The position numbers and the translations under genes were made by a program. Below the pieces are notes generated by a model, which saw only the letters and a list, made by a program, of their open reading frames with translations, ran no database searches and was not told the origin of the DNA. Positions 35,645 through 47,211 of a stretch of DNA of 64,000 bases are shown here, in pieces; within the stretch, counting starts at the first letter, position 1, and each line of letters starts with the position of its first letter. Where the stretch lies: positions 242,326-306,325 of the forward strand of contig MNCI01008971.1 of NCBI GenBank assembly GCA_015680685.1, written 5' to 3'. Origin of the DNA: Gnetum montanum (Eukaryota; Streptophyta; Gnetopsida; Gnetales; Gnetaceae).

Positions 35645-37165
35645 GAGGTCTGACTATGCTACAATGACATCACTAAGGATGTCAAACAAGGTAGTGATCA
35701 CTTGCCCTATCTGCAACAGTCGATCTAATACATCCTCATGTACCATAGGGGTCATTGAAGTCCTATCCAACATTTGTGCATCTCTGGTCCCAGTAAGATC
35801 TACTAGGAGCACAATAGGCATGCTAAATGATTCTTTGATATATTCCATGATTACTTCTACTGTGCCTACCACATCCTAATGTTGCATTACCACAACTATG
35901 GCACCTTCTCCAATTTTAAGCATCACCTAGAAGGATGCAAAATTCCTAAAGATTTGCCTAGACTACTGGGATCCTCCTCCTGATTGTAATGGGATCTCCC
36001 CCCTTGTTGGATCAACTAAAATAGTGGGCTATATGGCATCATCAATCACTTTGAAAAGATTGAACTCATCCCTGCTTCCCTAACTAACAACTTCAATGAT
36101 CTTGTGTAAATGGCTCATTGAGGGCCTATAATCTTACAGTGGTGGTGGTGGTAGAGCTTGTGTCTTTGGCCACTGTTCAAGCTCATGTTGTGTTTCTTCT
36201 TTTGGCTTTGCGTCCTTCTCCAGTTCTTACTCTTCACCAAGATCTTTTCTTGGTGCTACAAATTTGAGGAGTTTAGCGAATGAGGCATTCTGAGCCTTCA
36301 TGGTAAAATCCTTCGTATATCCCAATATTCCAGCATGCTTGCATAGCTTCCTGATTAGGCAAGGGAATGGGAGTGTTGGTTTTCCTGCCTTTTTCTCTTC
36401 AAACCACCATTGAATTTTTGTGAAGTAGAATTAGGGAAGATTGGCCACAAATTTTCCTATTAAGATAGCACTTCCCCTAGCCACATATGTTGAAATTTAG
36501 TTAAGCCCTTTGGTGGGAAATAGGTGGTCTATACTGATCTTGAAGTATGTCCTCTCTTCCAAAGTTAGTTCATTATATGTTTTATCCTCTTTGCCATATG
36601 TTCATTTCAGCCATAGTTTTTTGGTATTAGGGTTAGATCTAGTGGATAGATGGGCTACCTTAGTCCCTTCATTCGGAAAATTCAAAGCTGCTACAATGGC
36701 CTTAACTGAAAAAGAAACATTAACTCCACAAATGTTGATATTGGTGCCCTCATCTTTGTTGTGCCAAAATTGATGATAAGTCTCACCAAGGTACCACTCA
36801 CCATTGTCTGAAAGAATGGGTCATAAAGGTAATGCCCAAAGTTGCGTTCAAACTGCTTTTGGGGAAAACTCCATAAACAGTCTAAAGTTCATCTCCACGA
36901 TGACATTGGTCAACGTGGACTTTTCTTGAATGGCTGCAAGGTAATCAAGGGGCAATGTTAGACGTTGTCCTTACATGGGAGCTAGAGATTGTGTAGCCTC
37001 TCCTTGGACTAACTATCTAGTAGTAGGAGCCTCTTGATGGATGTTGAAAGATTGGGCTTCCTACTCTGCATGTTTTGCTAGCTCACCTTGCTGGCCTCAG
37101 CCACCTCACAAACGCTTAGCTACTCTTTACGAAGGTTCTCCTTGTGCACCTCTTTTTAGGGCCAT
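35645..37165 (-). pseudogene. Extra ORF of element C, N-terminal part (plant-transposon-type protein)
   Basis: On the minus strand from ATG 37165 (MALKRGAQGEPS) a single frame can be followed with about 18 stops. Recognisable text includes NVIVEMNFRLFMEFSPKAV, NINICGVNVSFSVKAIVAAL and KIQWWFEEKKAGKPTLPFPC. This layout, with a phrase 'v.v.Gv.vsfs...I...l', recalls the putative plant transposon protein domains found in extra ORFs of plant retroelements; I am only moderately sure. The ORF is cut at 35645 by element A and goes on at 1068 as a coiled coil. No catalytic motif seen. Confidence 0.5.
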
Positions 37166-39480
37166 CTACAATCAAGCAAAGATCAAGTGTTACTAAGGTT
37201 GTATTCTGTATCATTAATTAGTTTGTACCTTACTCGTTACCTTAGTTCATTAAGGTCTTAGTTCATATGACTGTAGAGTTAGAAAAATTTTCAAAAAAAA
37301 TCTCCAAAAAGTGGCTATCTCCTCATACAACCTTACATAGTTGATTTCTTTTTCCTTATGTGTGACTTGTTATGATGATTATGGTCCCTTGGGTGGATAA
37401 ATTAAGGTGTCTAGCATTAATACAATTGATTTATCATTATAACTCCTGAGGTTCTAACTTTCTTGCCCTTATAATACCTTCCAGGCAATAGCAAATTTTG
37501 GAAAATTGGCATAAGTTTCACACATAAGCATCCCTCCATGACTAACTTAAATACTCCGGGTTCAAGTAGGTTCAAATGACATAGAAATCAAAGTAGTAGA
37601 GAGCCAAATATCACAGGAGGAAAGTGGGTGCGTAGGGCTTTTAAGTAATAAGAGAAAATTTGAACAACTTCCCTAGCTACAAATGATGAAAATGAAGTTT
37701 GGGCACCATGGGGGTCATATATATAGTTTTTATTTGATCCAACGTCATGTATGCAACGTTGCATCGAACCTGACGTTGAGTAGTCAACATCGAGGTCCAT
37801 GAATATTCACCAAATGGGGCAACTAAGCATGGAAACTAAATCTTTGTGATTAGTTGGAAGGTTTGAGGTTAGGTCCATAATTCTAGGTAAGTGGAAAATC
37901 AGTTTGAGGCACCAAAAGTGTGATAAGGTGGAGTCGTCAATGTTACATAAAAAGGGAAACAAGAAAATGTAAAAATGAAGTGCTTGGAAGGTTAAAAATG
38001 ATGTGGTTGTGTCAAGCAAGTACAAGTCACAAAAGTGACACAAGTGGGTCCTCCCCAAAGCAGGCTCTAGCCTATGATGCCCTTGCATGACCACACCTAA
38101 AAATGTCCATAGGCACTAAAAGGGTTGAATGAAACACATACCTGTGAAATAAAACACACATGTTAAAACCACCAATTCAAGATAATAACTCTATGTTACA
38201 CAAGACCACAAGTTAGGATCACATTGACAACAAGATGAGATGGATTATAGAAAGGATTGTAGAAATTGGGACATGAGGTCTTATCATGGACACAATGAAA
38301 CTTTGTATGTTATTAATGATTAAATAATCATGACTCCTCCTTTCCAAGATTCAAACCAAGTCCCAATCACATTGCAGTGACATCGCATTATTTCATCATG
38401 TCGGCAAACAACCATAAGACTATCATAGTTGCGAGGAGTAACATCACTTAGCGTTTGTTTAAGGGAGGAGCTTTATTTATGGCACATCTATTTTTTTTCT
38501 TTTTCACTCTCTTTTTTTTTCAATTCTGATAAGCTGTCAACCTTCATGCATGGGTACATGTCTTTCTAATGGGATCCACAGAAGTTTATTCAGTGTTGTT
38601 TTAGGTTACTCTTACTCTCATTTTTCATTAAATCTACAAGGATATGGTTACAACCATAGCAACATGATAGAACATACAAAAGTGGCCAAAGAGAATCCAC
38701 AAATCCCCTTGATGTCACACCGTTCACATTCTGCCTTGGTTTTGCACTCTTTTATCTAGACACAATGATTATAGATTTATTATTAGGTTGGATGATGTAA
38801 AATATTATCATTATAATCAGGGCAAGAACCTCTTATTAATGGAATGGGTGGATGGATGTTGTGGCCTCAATGTTTGAATAATCAGTCCCTTATGACTTGA
38901 TAACATAGAGAAAACATCACCTCAATGGGCTACATGATCATTTTATTCACAAGCAAGATTACATAATAAAGAAAATGAAAACAACAACTAGAAAAAATAG
39001 GAAAATTTGGATCAAGAAATAGGAAAATGACAAAAAATTGTAAAACCAAAAGATGAAAAGCACTTAAGAATCCTAAAGATTAGAATCGGGGGTAACCCCT
39101 AGGACTAAACATTTGGCTATGACAAGGATTAATAAGTGGATAAATAGGATCTATGCATGTATGAAACATTGGTAATTATTCATGCCCTAGCCATTGGGTG
39201 TCTGTTGGTGGTGCAATGGCTAGGTAGAAAAATCATTGGTCACACACTTAATTGTTAAATGTATGGTGGGTTAGGGTATGAAATGTGTTAACGTTATGGA
39301 TGTTTGGCCCATGATTGCACCCTTGATCATGATATGGTATGCATGGATTTATTTGTCTCCCCACACTGTTAGATTCATTATTTGGATTTGGGATTGAAGT
39401 AATTATGGATGGTGACTTGTGTGGAGGATCAAAGGACGTTGGTTGTGACAAGGAAGGTGGTGCACTAAATTGGCATTATG
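37166..39480. other. Non-coding interior of element C
   Basis: No convincing ORF. The part 37690-37800 has TATATATAG followed by AACGTCATG/AACGTTG words and may be a piece of another LTR. The part 38045-38110 is similar to 44371-44441 of element D (GTGGGTCCTCCCCAAAGCAG). The rest is AT-rich and unassigned. Confidence 0.35.
38045..38110. repeat. Repeat shared with 44371-44441
   Basis: GTGGGTCCTCCCCAAAGCAG plus about 45 more bases with gaps occur in both places in the same orientation, linking the interior of C to the pol-LTR spacer of D. Confidence 0.7.
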
Positions 39481-41583
39481 CTAGTTTGGATGATCTGGTG
39501 GGTCCATGCATGGTTTTCTTTAGCATATGACCTTTCCTCCAGAAGGAACGTTTTTAACATTATGGTTAAGACCCACTAGTATCAACATGTCTTTGCATAT
39601 TTGCAGCACAAGTCACATTCGTTTGTTGGTATTGTGGTGCTGAACCTTCCTATGTTGCTGGTAGTTGCATATAATGAGGTGGAGTATGAGAATGTTGAGG
39701 GTAAGATGGATACTAAGAGGAGCGAGGTGGTGATCCCTTAGGGGGATGTCATGGGTTGATGGTACTCAGGAGAGTGGTAGTGGGGATTTGAAGTAGAGGA
39801 TGCAGAACTAGTTCAAGAAACAGGGTGTTGAACATAATATCCATACTGTTTTGGTAAAGGATAGGGCTGATTTGGAGGTGGCCTCCCCCATGATTATGGT
39901 TGTTGCCATTGTAGTTGATAACTGCTGAGGCCAGTACTAAGTCCTCCTAAGATGGTAAAATCAGTTGTGGGACTGTCTATAATGACCTCATGGAAGAGGA
40001 AATCTCCCATGCATGTACTTGTGCACAAATTTCAGATTTAAGGCACTTTTCCAATACTCCTGTAGATGCGACAAGACTGGGCAATGGCCCTTCGAATAGT
40101 CATATATGTAGATGTCACATCCATTATCTTCATCTATGGTTAAGTCTTTAACCTCACTTTTGTCAGCAACTTTTCTCGTTTGCCGAAAAGTGTTCATGGA
40201 TTTTTCTCGGTTCTGTGTCCTTTGTTGATTGTGATCACCTTACTTATTTTACATGATCCTCTCCTTGACCATCTCAATGAGAGGTATAACTTTTTCACAT
40301 ATCCATTTGGACATCCTATTAAACTTTGCTTCAAGTTCATCAATAGACTTCTGTATTAGCAAGGTTTGTTGTAGGACCACCTTATTGAGAGTGGTTTTGT
40401 TCTCCTTACCATAGATTTGGACCTCTTTGTATTGAAGAGTTGGGTCCCATTAATATTTCTCAACATTCTCCCATTTGCATATCTCTCCTTCTTCTTTTGC
40501 CACACACTTGATTAGCTCTTAGATTTTATGGGCTTGGAGCTCGTATAATTGCCTTAGGGCATATATCCCATGGGTCTCCCTTATTTCATCATGAAGCCCA
40601 TCTATGATGTGAAAAAGTTGCCTTTCCTAGGAGAAACCATGGCTTGGGCATCTATTCAGTAAGGCATAATATCTATTTAAGGCCATGTCCAATGTTTCAA
40701 GTTGTTCTTGCTTCCATTCTTAGATCTATCTCCTCAAGTTGGACACTCTTGCATAGGTTTGGTATTTCTCGTTGAAAAGTTCCAACATTGTTGACCACCA
40801 TTAGATTGAATTCAATATCAATGATGGATACCACACATAGGCTTTATCAATTATTGTCCTAGGAAAGAGCTTAAGCTTTTGCCATTCATTTTCAATGTTG
40901 TAACAGATATAAGCATCATGGAAGTCTTGTAAATGATGTTGTAAATCTGAATCATAACCTCCCAAAAATTTAGGGATATTATTCATATCAAGCCTAGGTA
41001 GACAACTCTCTTTGTGCTGCCTACGAGATATCTTAATGACCTCTATGATATGCATTAGGCTCTTAGTGGCCAGTAAGGGTTCATTGTCATTGAACAAGTT
41101 GTGAGGGAAATTTCTATTTCTATTTTTTTGGTTGTGATGATGTTGTCTATGTTCATGGTGATGTCTTTAACTTTTCCCATGGGTTTGATTTCAATTTTTA
41201 GTCTAACCCTTTAGTGGAGCCTTATCGCCATACCTACATTCATCTTTGTTAAAACTAGATGTTGAAGGAAAAGAGGAAGATGAGGAACTGGAAGAATTGC
41301 CATGGCTTCTATGGTGTTCCCCAAGGTCCCTTAATTTATCATTTCTTGGTTTTGAGGAGGTCTTAAGCCTTGAGGCCTCCCCTGGTTCAGGACTTACATC
41401 ATCTCCTCCAAGATTGTCTGCCTTAGGTGAATGTAGTCTTTGAGTGTTGTTAGGGTGGTCATGAACATAAGAAACCCTTGCATAAGGTTTGTCACTTCAA
41501 TTTTCTTCATCGTATATCTTGTTAGTTCTCCAATGAATGTTTTTGCTATACACTGCGTTGTTACTTCTATGTAAGAGAGACAT
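39480..41583 (-). pseudogene. gag of element C (decayed)
   Basis: From ATG 41583 (MSLLHRSNNAVYSK) a frame with about 20 stops contains a Ser-rich N-terminus, then IPKFLGGYDSDLQHHLQDFH, KLFPRTIIDKAYVWY and LLNRCPSHGFS, the typical order of a plant Ty3/gypsy gag (Athila/Tat branch). Beyond about 40200 only loose coding text remains. Position right after the PBS at 41707-41690 supports it. Confidence 0.65.
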
Positions 41584-41689
41584 TGTTGTTGGTTTATGGT
41601 GCGTGTGAGCTAATATTTTTGAAAAGATATATCATTAATACCTTTATAGTGATCGTGTATAATATAACTAATCTAGATAACTAGCACCA

Positions 41690-41707
41690 TCCCCGACCAC
41701 GACGCCA
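41690..41707 (-). other. Primer binding site of element C
   Basis: TGGCGTCGTGGTCGGGGA on the minus strand, one base from the LTR end at 41709. It resembles the TGGCGCC...CGGGGA sites common in Athila-type plant elements. Confidence 0.65.
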
Positions 41708-41708
41708 A

Positions 41709-42566
41709 TGATGAGTGGCAAGGTATCCCTACACCCAACCATACGAATTGCAAGCATTCATCCATGATCTAGTCGAATTCCATGGAGAGGACTAGTTGTG
41801 GTATCTAGATCGTTATGCTCTAATCACAGTTCACTATCTTCCCACTTAGACTAGTGGTAGCTTTGTCACATATGGTTTAGTCCAATGTGAGGCATATGAT
41901 GTTTTCTAATTCTACTTTGCTCCTAATGACGATAAAGAGATAAATTAATTAAGGTAATGAACAATAGAAAACAAGATCTAAACTAGCCTAGGTGCAATGA
42001 GTATCTGCTCTTAATCATCCATATACATTTTAGAATTTGTGCAACTACTTCTGGGATTGCCAAGCATATATCATTGGGTGTGCCAAACAATACACTGCTA
42101 GATTACCAAGTACTTACACATAAACACTCGTGATTAAGATGTACACATTCTACTTAATGATAGGAATAGTAAATAGCAATAAATGAAACATTTAACTAAA
42201 GTAGTAAATAGTTAACAATTAAAAGTAATAATAATCTAAGTGGATGCTGCAATGATGGGAGTAATCTTGATCTTTATTGCTAGTCATGTAATGTGTCCAA
42301 GTACATCACACTCGAACAAAGGTGCCATACAATTACAAACATCACATTGTGGGCATGCATTAGGAATAATAGAACTCTAAGAAAGACTAGCAAAAACTGA
42401 AAACTAAAAACTATCTTCTCTACTGCTTATTACCTCCTTCAATCATGCACCCAAGTGTTGTATTTATAAGCCAGCATAGAGGAGATGACATCGGATATCT
42501 GACATCACATCTTGGCCCCAACATTGGGTATTCGATATTAGAGCCTAACAAATTGATGACTCATCA
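41709..42566 (-). repeat. 5' LTR of element C (about 858 bp)
   Basis: On the plus strand begins TGATGAGTGGCAAGG and ends ATGACTCATCA; same family as 42662-43612. A minus-strand TATAAATA lies at 42468-42461. The partner 3' LTR would be left of the window. Confidence 0.7.
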
Positions 42567-42656
42567 CATAGTTATTGATTTACTTTCAATGCACTTTACT
42601 ATTCTTGTCATTAAGCAGAATGAGTACAATTGATCTCAAGCACATAAGTGTAGCTC

Positions 42657-42661
42657 CTTGG
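42657..42661. repeat. Target site duplication of element D, left copy (CTTGG)
   Basis: CTTGG before the TGATGAG boundary at 42662 recurs after the CTCATCA boundary at 46708-46712. Confidence 0.7.
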
Positions 42662-43612
42662 TGATGAGTGACGAGGTACCCCTACACTCAACCATACGAA
42701 ACAAGCATAGCACATGCGATCCGGTCAAACTCCACAGACTAAATGCCTAAACGCCCCATGGAACACTTGGGGTTAATCATTCGTTGTCTTCCCAGACTTA
42801 CTTGTTGTTGTCACGGTATATGGTTAAGTAAGTTCGAGGTATATGATTTTTATGGTCTTTTTTAGTTTTTCTCCTATGCTATGAGGTGAAGGGTTGAGAA
42901 AGCTAACTAACTCTAACTAAGGACCTAAGTCTAAATTAACTAGCATCAGCATCCGTTCCCACTTACCGTACACACCCTAAACTATGAAAATGTGGCTACC
43001 AAATGCTAATCATTACTGGGATCACCACACGTAACGCACGTGCTCGAAGTGGTCGTACTGAGGCACTTAACCAGCCTAAACGTGATGAGCAGTTGATTCC
43101 TTGACTAGCCATACACACCCGTAGATGCTCGTAATCAAGTCGTACTCATCCCATATTCTAGGAGTTGAGGATGAGAAAGACTAATCGCGATGAGTAGCCG
43201 ATTCCTTAATTAGCCGTACACATTCATTAATGCTCGTAATCAAGTCGTACTCATGCCATGCTAATGCAGGTAATAAATAACATGTAAGAAATAACAGGTA
43301 ATAAATCTTATTCCATGGACTGTAAGGTTTATCCGCAAAGTTCGTCTTTATTGCCGTACACAACTTGCATTTAAGTACAAAGCTGCTTGAATAAAGATCT
43401 GTTCACTTGGGGACTCCTACTGCGGGCACATGGAAAATATTCTATCTCTGGAGTGATCAAACTGCCAGAGTTTCCCTACTTTAAGCCTAGGATGAGAAAT
43501 GAGGGGAGTGTCGCCTCTTATTTATAGATTTGGCGACGGACCACGATATCACGTATGCGATATCGTAGGGGACGATGCGATATCACGGCCCATGCGATAT
43601 CGCGTCTCATCA
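42662..43612 (-). repeat. 3' LTR of element D (951 bp)
   Basis: Ends TGATGAG...CTCATCA. U3 end holds four CGATATC(G/A)C words within 43545-43606, two of them part of the palindrome GCGATATCGC or near it. Minus-strand TATAAATA at 43526-43519. Confidence 0.8.
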
Positions 43613-44441
43613 TACCCCCATGATTGAATGAAAACTCGTCCTTGAGTTCCTTACAATAATATCGAGAAGGTATGGAATTATTGAGGGAAATGAAACTAAT
43701 GGGATGACATGTGAACGGATCATTATTACAAGACTTGACAAAATTGGTGTTCATGACAACAAGGGTGAACACCTTATTACAATGACATCAGGCCTTTGTT
43801 GGCAGCTTAAGAGAAAGAGAGAGATAGAAAGAAGTGTTGCTGTTGCCAACGCCAAGATTGCGCTTTTGTTGTCCATCTGTAAGCGCGCCATCGATCTTGC
43901 TCCTTGCATAGCTACTGTAGCATGGCTCCATTCCAAGTGTTTGCTCCAGCTCCAATCCATTATTGCATGGTCACCATCTGCACACACAACACAATCTTAA
44001 TTAGCAAGGGTAAATGAATCTCAATGTAGTTGATACCTTGCTACGGTGTAAGTCCATTGGCTAGGTTGTGGTATGGCTGATATGGATCTGGGAATATGTA
44101 ACTGATGACTACCAAAGGTGTAGGGGTTAGGAAGAAAATCAAAAATTTCGGGGCTAGGAGAAAATCGAAAAAATCAGGCCCCGTACCCCCATGACTAATA
44201 GCGAACCTCCGGTAGCGTTAAAATGGATAAGGAAAAGGAGTAAGAAAGAGAGATAAAAAGGGACAACTATGGCATCGATGAAATGGATGTCAAGATGGTA
44301 ATGAACAAAATAAAATTAATTGCAAAATGTTAAGGGAAAGAATTTAACTAATGCTCCAAATAGGAATGTCAGTGGGTCCTCCCCAAAGCAGGCTCATGCC
44401 CTTAATGCCCTGACAAACCCACATTCAAAGAGTCCGTAGGC
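43613..44441 (-). other. Spacer of D between pol and 3' LTR
   Basis: Starts (from the LTR) with TACCCCCATGATT, the complement of a polypurine tract. The next text on the minus strand reads KELKDEFSFNHGG, like the tail of a gypsy polyprotein. The rest shows no firm ORF; the right end matches 38045-38110. Confidence 0.5.
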
Positions 44442-45173
44442 NNNNNNNNNNNNNNNNNNNNNNNNNNNNNNNNNNNNNNNNNNNNNNNNNNNNNNNNNNN
44501 NNNNNNNNNNNNNNNNNNNNNNNNNNNNNNNNNNNNNNNNNNNNNNNNNNNNNNNNNNNNNNNNNNNNNNNNNNNNNNNNNNNNNNNNNNNNNNNNNNNN
44601 NNNNNNNNNNNNNNNNNNNNNNNNNNNNNNNNNNNNNNNNNNNNNNNNNNNNNNNNNNNNNNNNNNNNNNNNNNNNNNNNNNNNNNNNNNNNNNNNNNNN
44701 NNNNNNNNNNNNNNNNNNNNNNNNNNNNNNNNNNNNNNNNNNNNNNNNNNNNNNNNNNNNNNNNNNNNNNNNNNNNNNNNNNNNNNNNNNNNNNNNNNNN
44801 NNNNNNNNNNNNNNNNNNNNNNNNNNNNNNNNNNNNNNNNNNNNNNNNNNNNNNNNNNNNNNNNNNNNNNNNNNNNNNNNNNNNNNNNNNNNNNNNNNNN
44901 NNNNNNNNNNNNNNNNNNNNNNNNNNNNNNNNNNNNNNNNNNNNNNNNNNNNNNNNNNNNNNNNNNNNNNNNNNNNNNNNNNNNNNNNNNNNNNNNNNNN
45001 NNNNNNNNNNNNNNNNNNNNNNNNNNNNNNNNNNNNNNNNNNNNNNNNNNNNNNNNNNNNNNNNNNNNNNNNNNNNNNNNNNNNNNNNNNNNNNNNNNNN
45101 NNNNNNNNNNNNNNNNNNNNNNNNNNNNNNNNNNNNNNNNNNNNNNNNNNNNNNNNNNNNNNNNNNNNNNNNN
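44442..45173. other. Assembly gap (732 N)
   Basis: Unresolved bases inside element D. Long ORFs reported across it are artefacts. Confidence 1.
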
Positions 45174-45284
45174 GCCCCATATGATTATCATAGGTGGCCA
45201 TCTCCCCCATGACTGAGTGGAAAGGGAGAGATCCGAAATAATGAGCGAGGTTGGCCGCTGGTGGAGGTGGAACTTGCACTAGCT

Positions 45285-46575
45285 ATTGCGAATTTGCGGA
45301 AAGGTTTTATTTGTTGTACATTAACCAATAACCTTTTATCCGGGTTGTCAGGTTTATAGATCATCATGCCTCCAGAGGGGAAGGTAGTATGAATAATATA
45401 AGGTCCTTCCCATAAGGTTTGAAACTTTGTACGTTGGGTTACATGTGTGGGGTTCTAGTAAAGGACCTTATCTCCAGGCTGGTACCTAAACCTTTGGATC
45501 CTTAAGTCATGACGTTGTTTACTGTGTGCCTTGTGCAACTCATTTAGCGATAGTGCAACCAATCTATTCTCTTCTAACACATTCAAAGTTGCTAACCGTT
45601 GTTTTTGTGCTAGGTCGAGATCCAGGTGAAGTTCACAAGCCGTGGACAGTGTATGGAGCTCATTCTGTATGGGGAGTTTTGGAAGTTTCCCGTACACTAG
45701 CTCATAGGGAGAATATCCTGTAGGGAGCTTCCAAGTGGAACGATACACCCAAAGAGTGTCATTCAGTTTTGTGCTCTAGTCTCGCCTAAATTTGCTAATT
45801 TTTTGTGTTAATATTATCGTAATCTCCCTATTAGTAACCTCGGCTTGACCATTAGCTTGGGGGTGGTCAGGTGTGGTCAGTTTATGCTCAACCCCTAAGT
45901 GTTGCATCAGTTTCCGAAAGGTTGAACCCGTAAAATGTGTTCCATTATCAGAAATGAGCGCACGTGGTACACCAAACCTATTAATGATTTGTTGTTGTAC
46001 AAATCGTGCAGCTGTAGATGATGTGCAGTCTGTTACAGCGGCTGCTTTAGCCCATTTGGTTAAGTAATCAACACCAACGATTATATACGCTTTTCTGTTG
46101 GACATTGGTGTAATCGGTCCCATAAAATCTATTCCCCAGATATCGAAGGGTTCTAAAGGATGAATCCATTGTTGTAGACCCTCCATTCTAGTAGTCATTC
46201 CCCCATCACATTGGCAGCGCTCACAGGATTGGGTGAAATGATGGGCATCCCGAAATAATGTTGGCCAATAATATCTTGCAAGCAAAACCTTAGTAGCTGT
46301 TCGTCTCCTAGCATAATGACCCCCACAGGGACCCTCATGAGCATCCTGGAGAACTTTTAATTGATTTTGATCAGGCACACACCATCAAACCAAGCCATCA
46401 GGGCAGACTTTATAAAGTTGTCCTTTGATTTCCATGAAGTACTTGGTTTTGTGAAGAAACTGTTGTTTCTTCCTAAAGTTCAACTCCTGTGGTATTTGTT
46501 GAGAAGTGAGATAGGTAAGAATGCTACTATACCAATTTATTTCTGTGGGTTGATTATTTACGACACCTAGTGGCT
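45285..46575 (-). pseudogene. Integrase region of element D pol
   Basis: Minus strand from about 46575: a tether segment (YFMEIKGQLYKVCPDG), zinc-binding part (GHYARRRTATKVLLARYYW, CERCQ), core with D,D,E (WGIDFMGP, ISDNGTHF, GQAEVTNRE) and C-terminus with WEGPYIIH. Stops near 46400, 45774 and 45454 fit Gln or Arg codons changed by C-to-T. Ty3/gypsy integrase, unlike that of A and B. Confidence 0.85.
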
Positions 46576-46664
46576 GATGACTGATAAAGAGAGCAACTCG
46601 ACAACTTGCATGGAACTAGTTGAGGGAATAACTAGTACTTACATTGAAAGCACAGACGTACTAG

Positions 46665-46707
46665 TGATGAGACACGGAAACTACCCATGCGATATCGCGT
46701 CTCATCA
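46665..46707 (-). repeat. 43-bp remnant of the 5' LTR of D
   Basis: Reads TGATGAGACACGG at one side and CCATGCGATATCGCGTCTC then ATCA at the other, i.e. LTR-like termini with the middle lost. Followed by CTTGG. Confidence 0.6.
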
Positions 46708-46712
46708 CTTGG
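46708..46712. repeat. Target site duplication of element D, right copy (CTTGG)
   Basis: Partner of 42657-42661. Confidence 0.7.
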
Positions 46713-47111
46713 TAACCTAGTAGTACTATCACTTGGTACACCTAGTAGTGTGGTACTTGGTAATCTTAGTAGTAGTTGCATGAAGTCCAAGGTGTGAATG
46801 AAAGATTAGGACCGGTCAGTCATCGCATAGGCTAGATTAGATTTGTTTAATGTCACTTAGAATTAGAAACCTTTACTTTTACTTCATGTTAGCTAGGAGC
46901 ACTATGGCCCATACAACATCATCTATTATATACCTCATTGTGAGTTAAACCATACAAATTGAATTTATTAGCTCACGTGGGAAGACAACGATCACGAACT
47001 TTAACCAATTACTTACATAATCACATTGCCTTGTCTATAGAATTCGATTGGGATCATGCATGAACACCTATATCTTGTATGGTTGGGTGTTGGATACTCC
47101 ATTGCTCATCA
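46713..47111 (+). repeat. LTR fragment related to the C/D family, plus orientation
   Basis: Its last part (GTATGGTTGGGTG...CTCATCA, 47078-47111) is the reverse complement of the start of the LTRs at 41709 and 42662. No PBS follows, so it is a 3' or solo LTR piece. Confidence 0.55.
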
Positions 47112-47211
47112 CTAATAAAGGTGAAATAAGAGGAGGAAGGAAATTTGTTGATGTCATTAAGGATTAAAAAATCAAAGCAATGATCCCATTTTTTTTAAAA
47201 AAAAAATTGCC

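Larger units (their letters stand above)
42662..46707 (-). mobile_element. Element D: deleted Ty3/gypsy retrotransposon
   Basis: Flanked by CTTGG. Minus-strand content: a 43-bp LTR remnant (46707-46665), integrase remnant, N gap, spacer, polypurine-like AATCATGGGGGTA and a full 3' LTR (43612-42662). gag, protease and RT are missing, so a large internal deletion took away most of the 5' side. Confidence 0.7.

Noticed and set aside
44394-45279. Two long minus-strand ORFs across the N stretch
   Set aside because: They consist almost wholly of unknown residues; the frame is open only because N codons are not stops.
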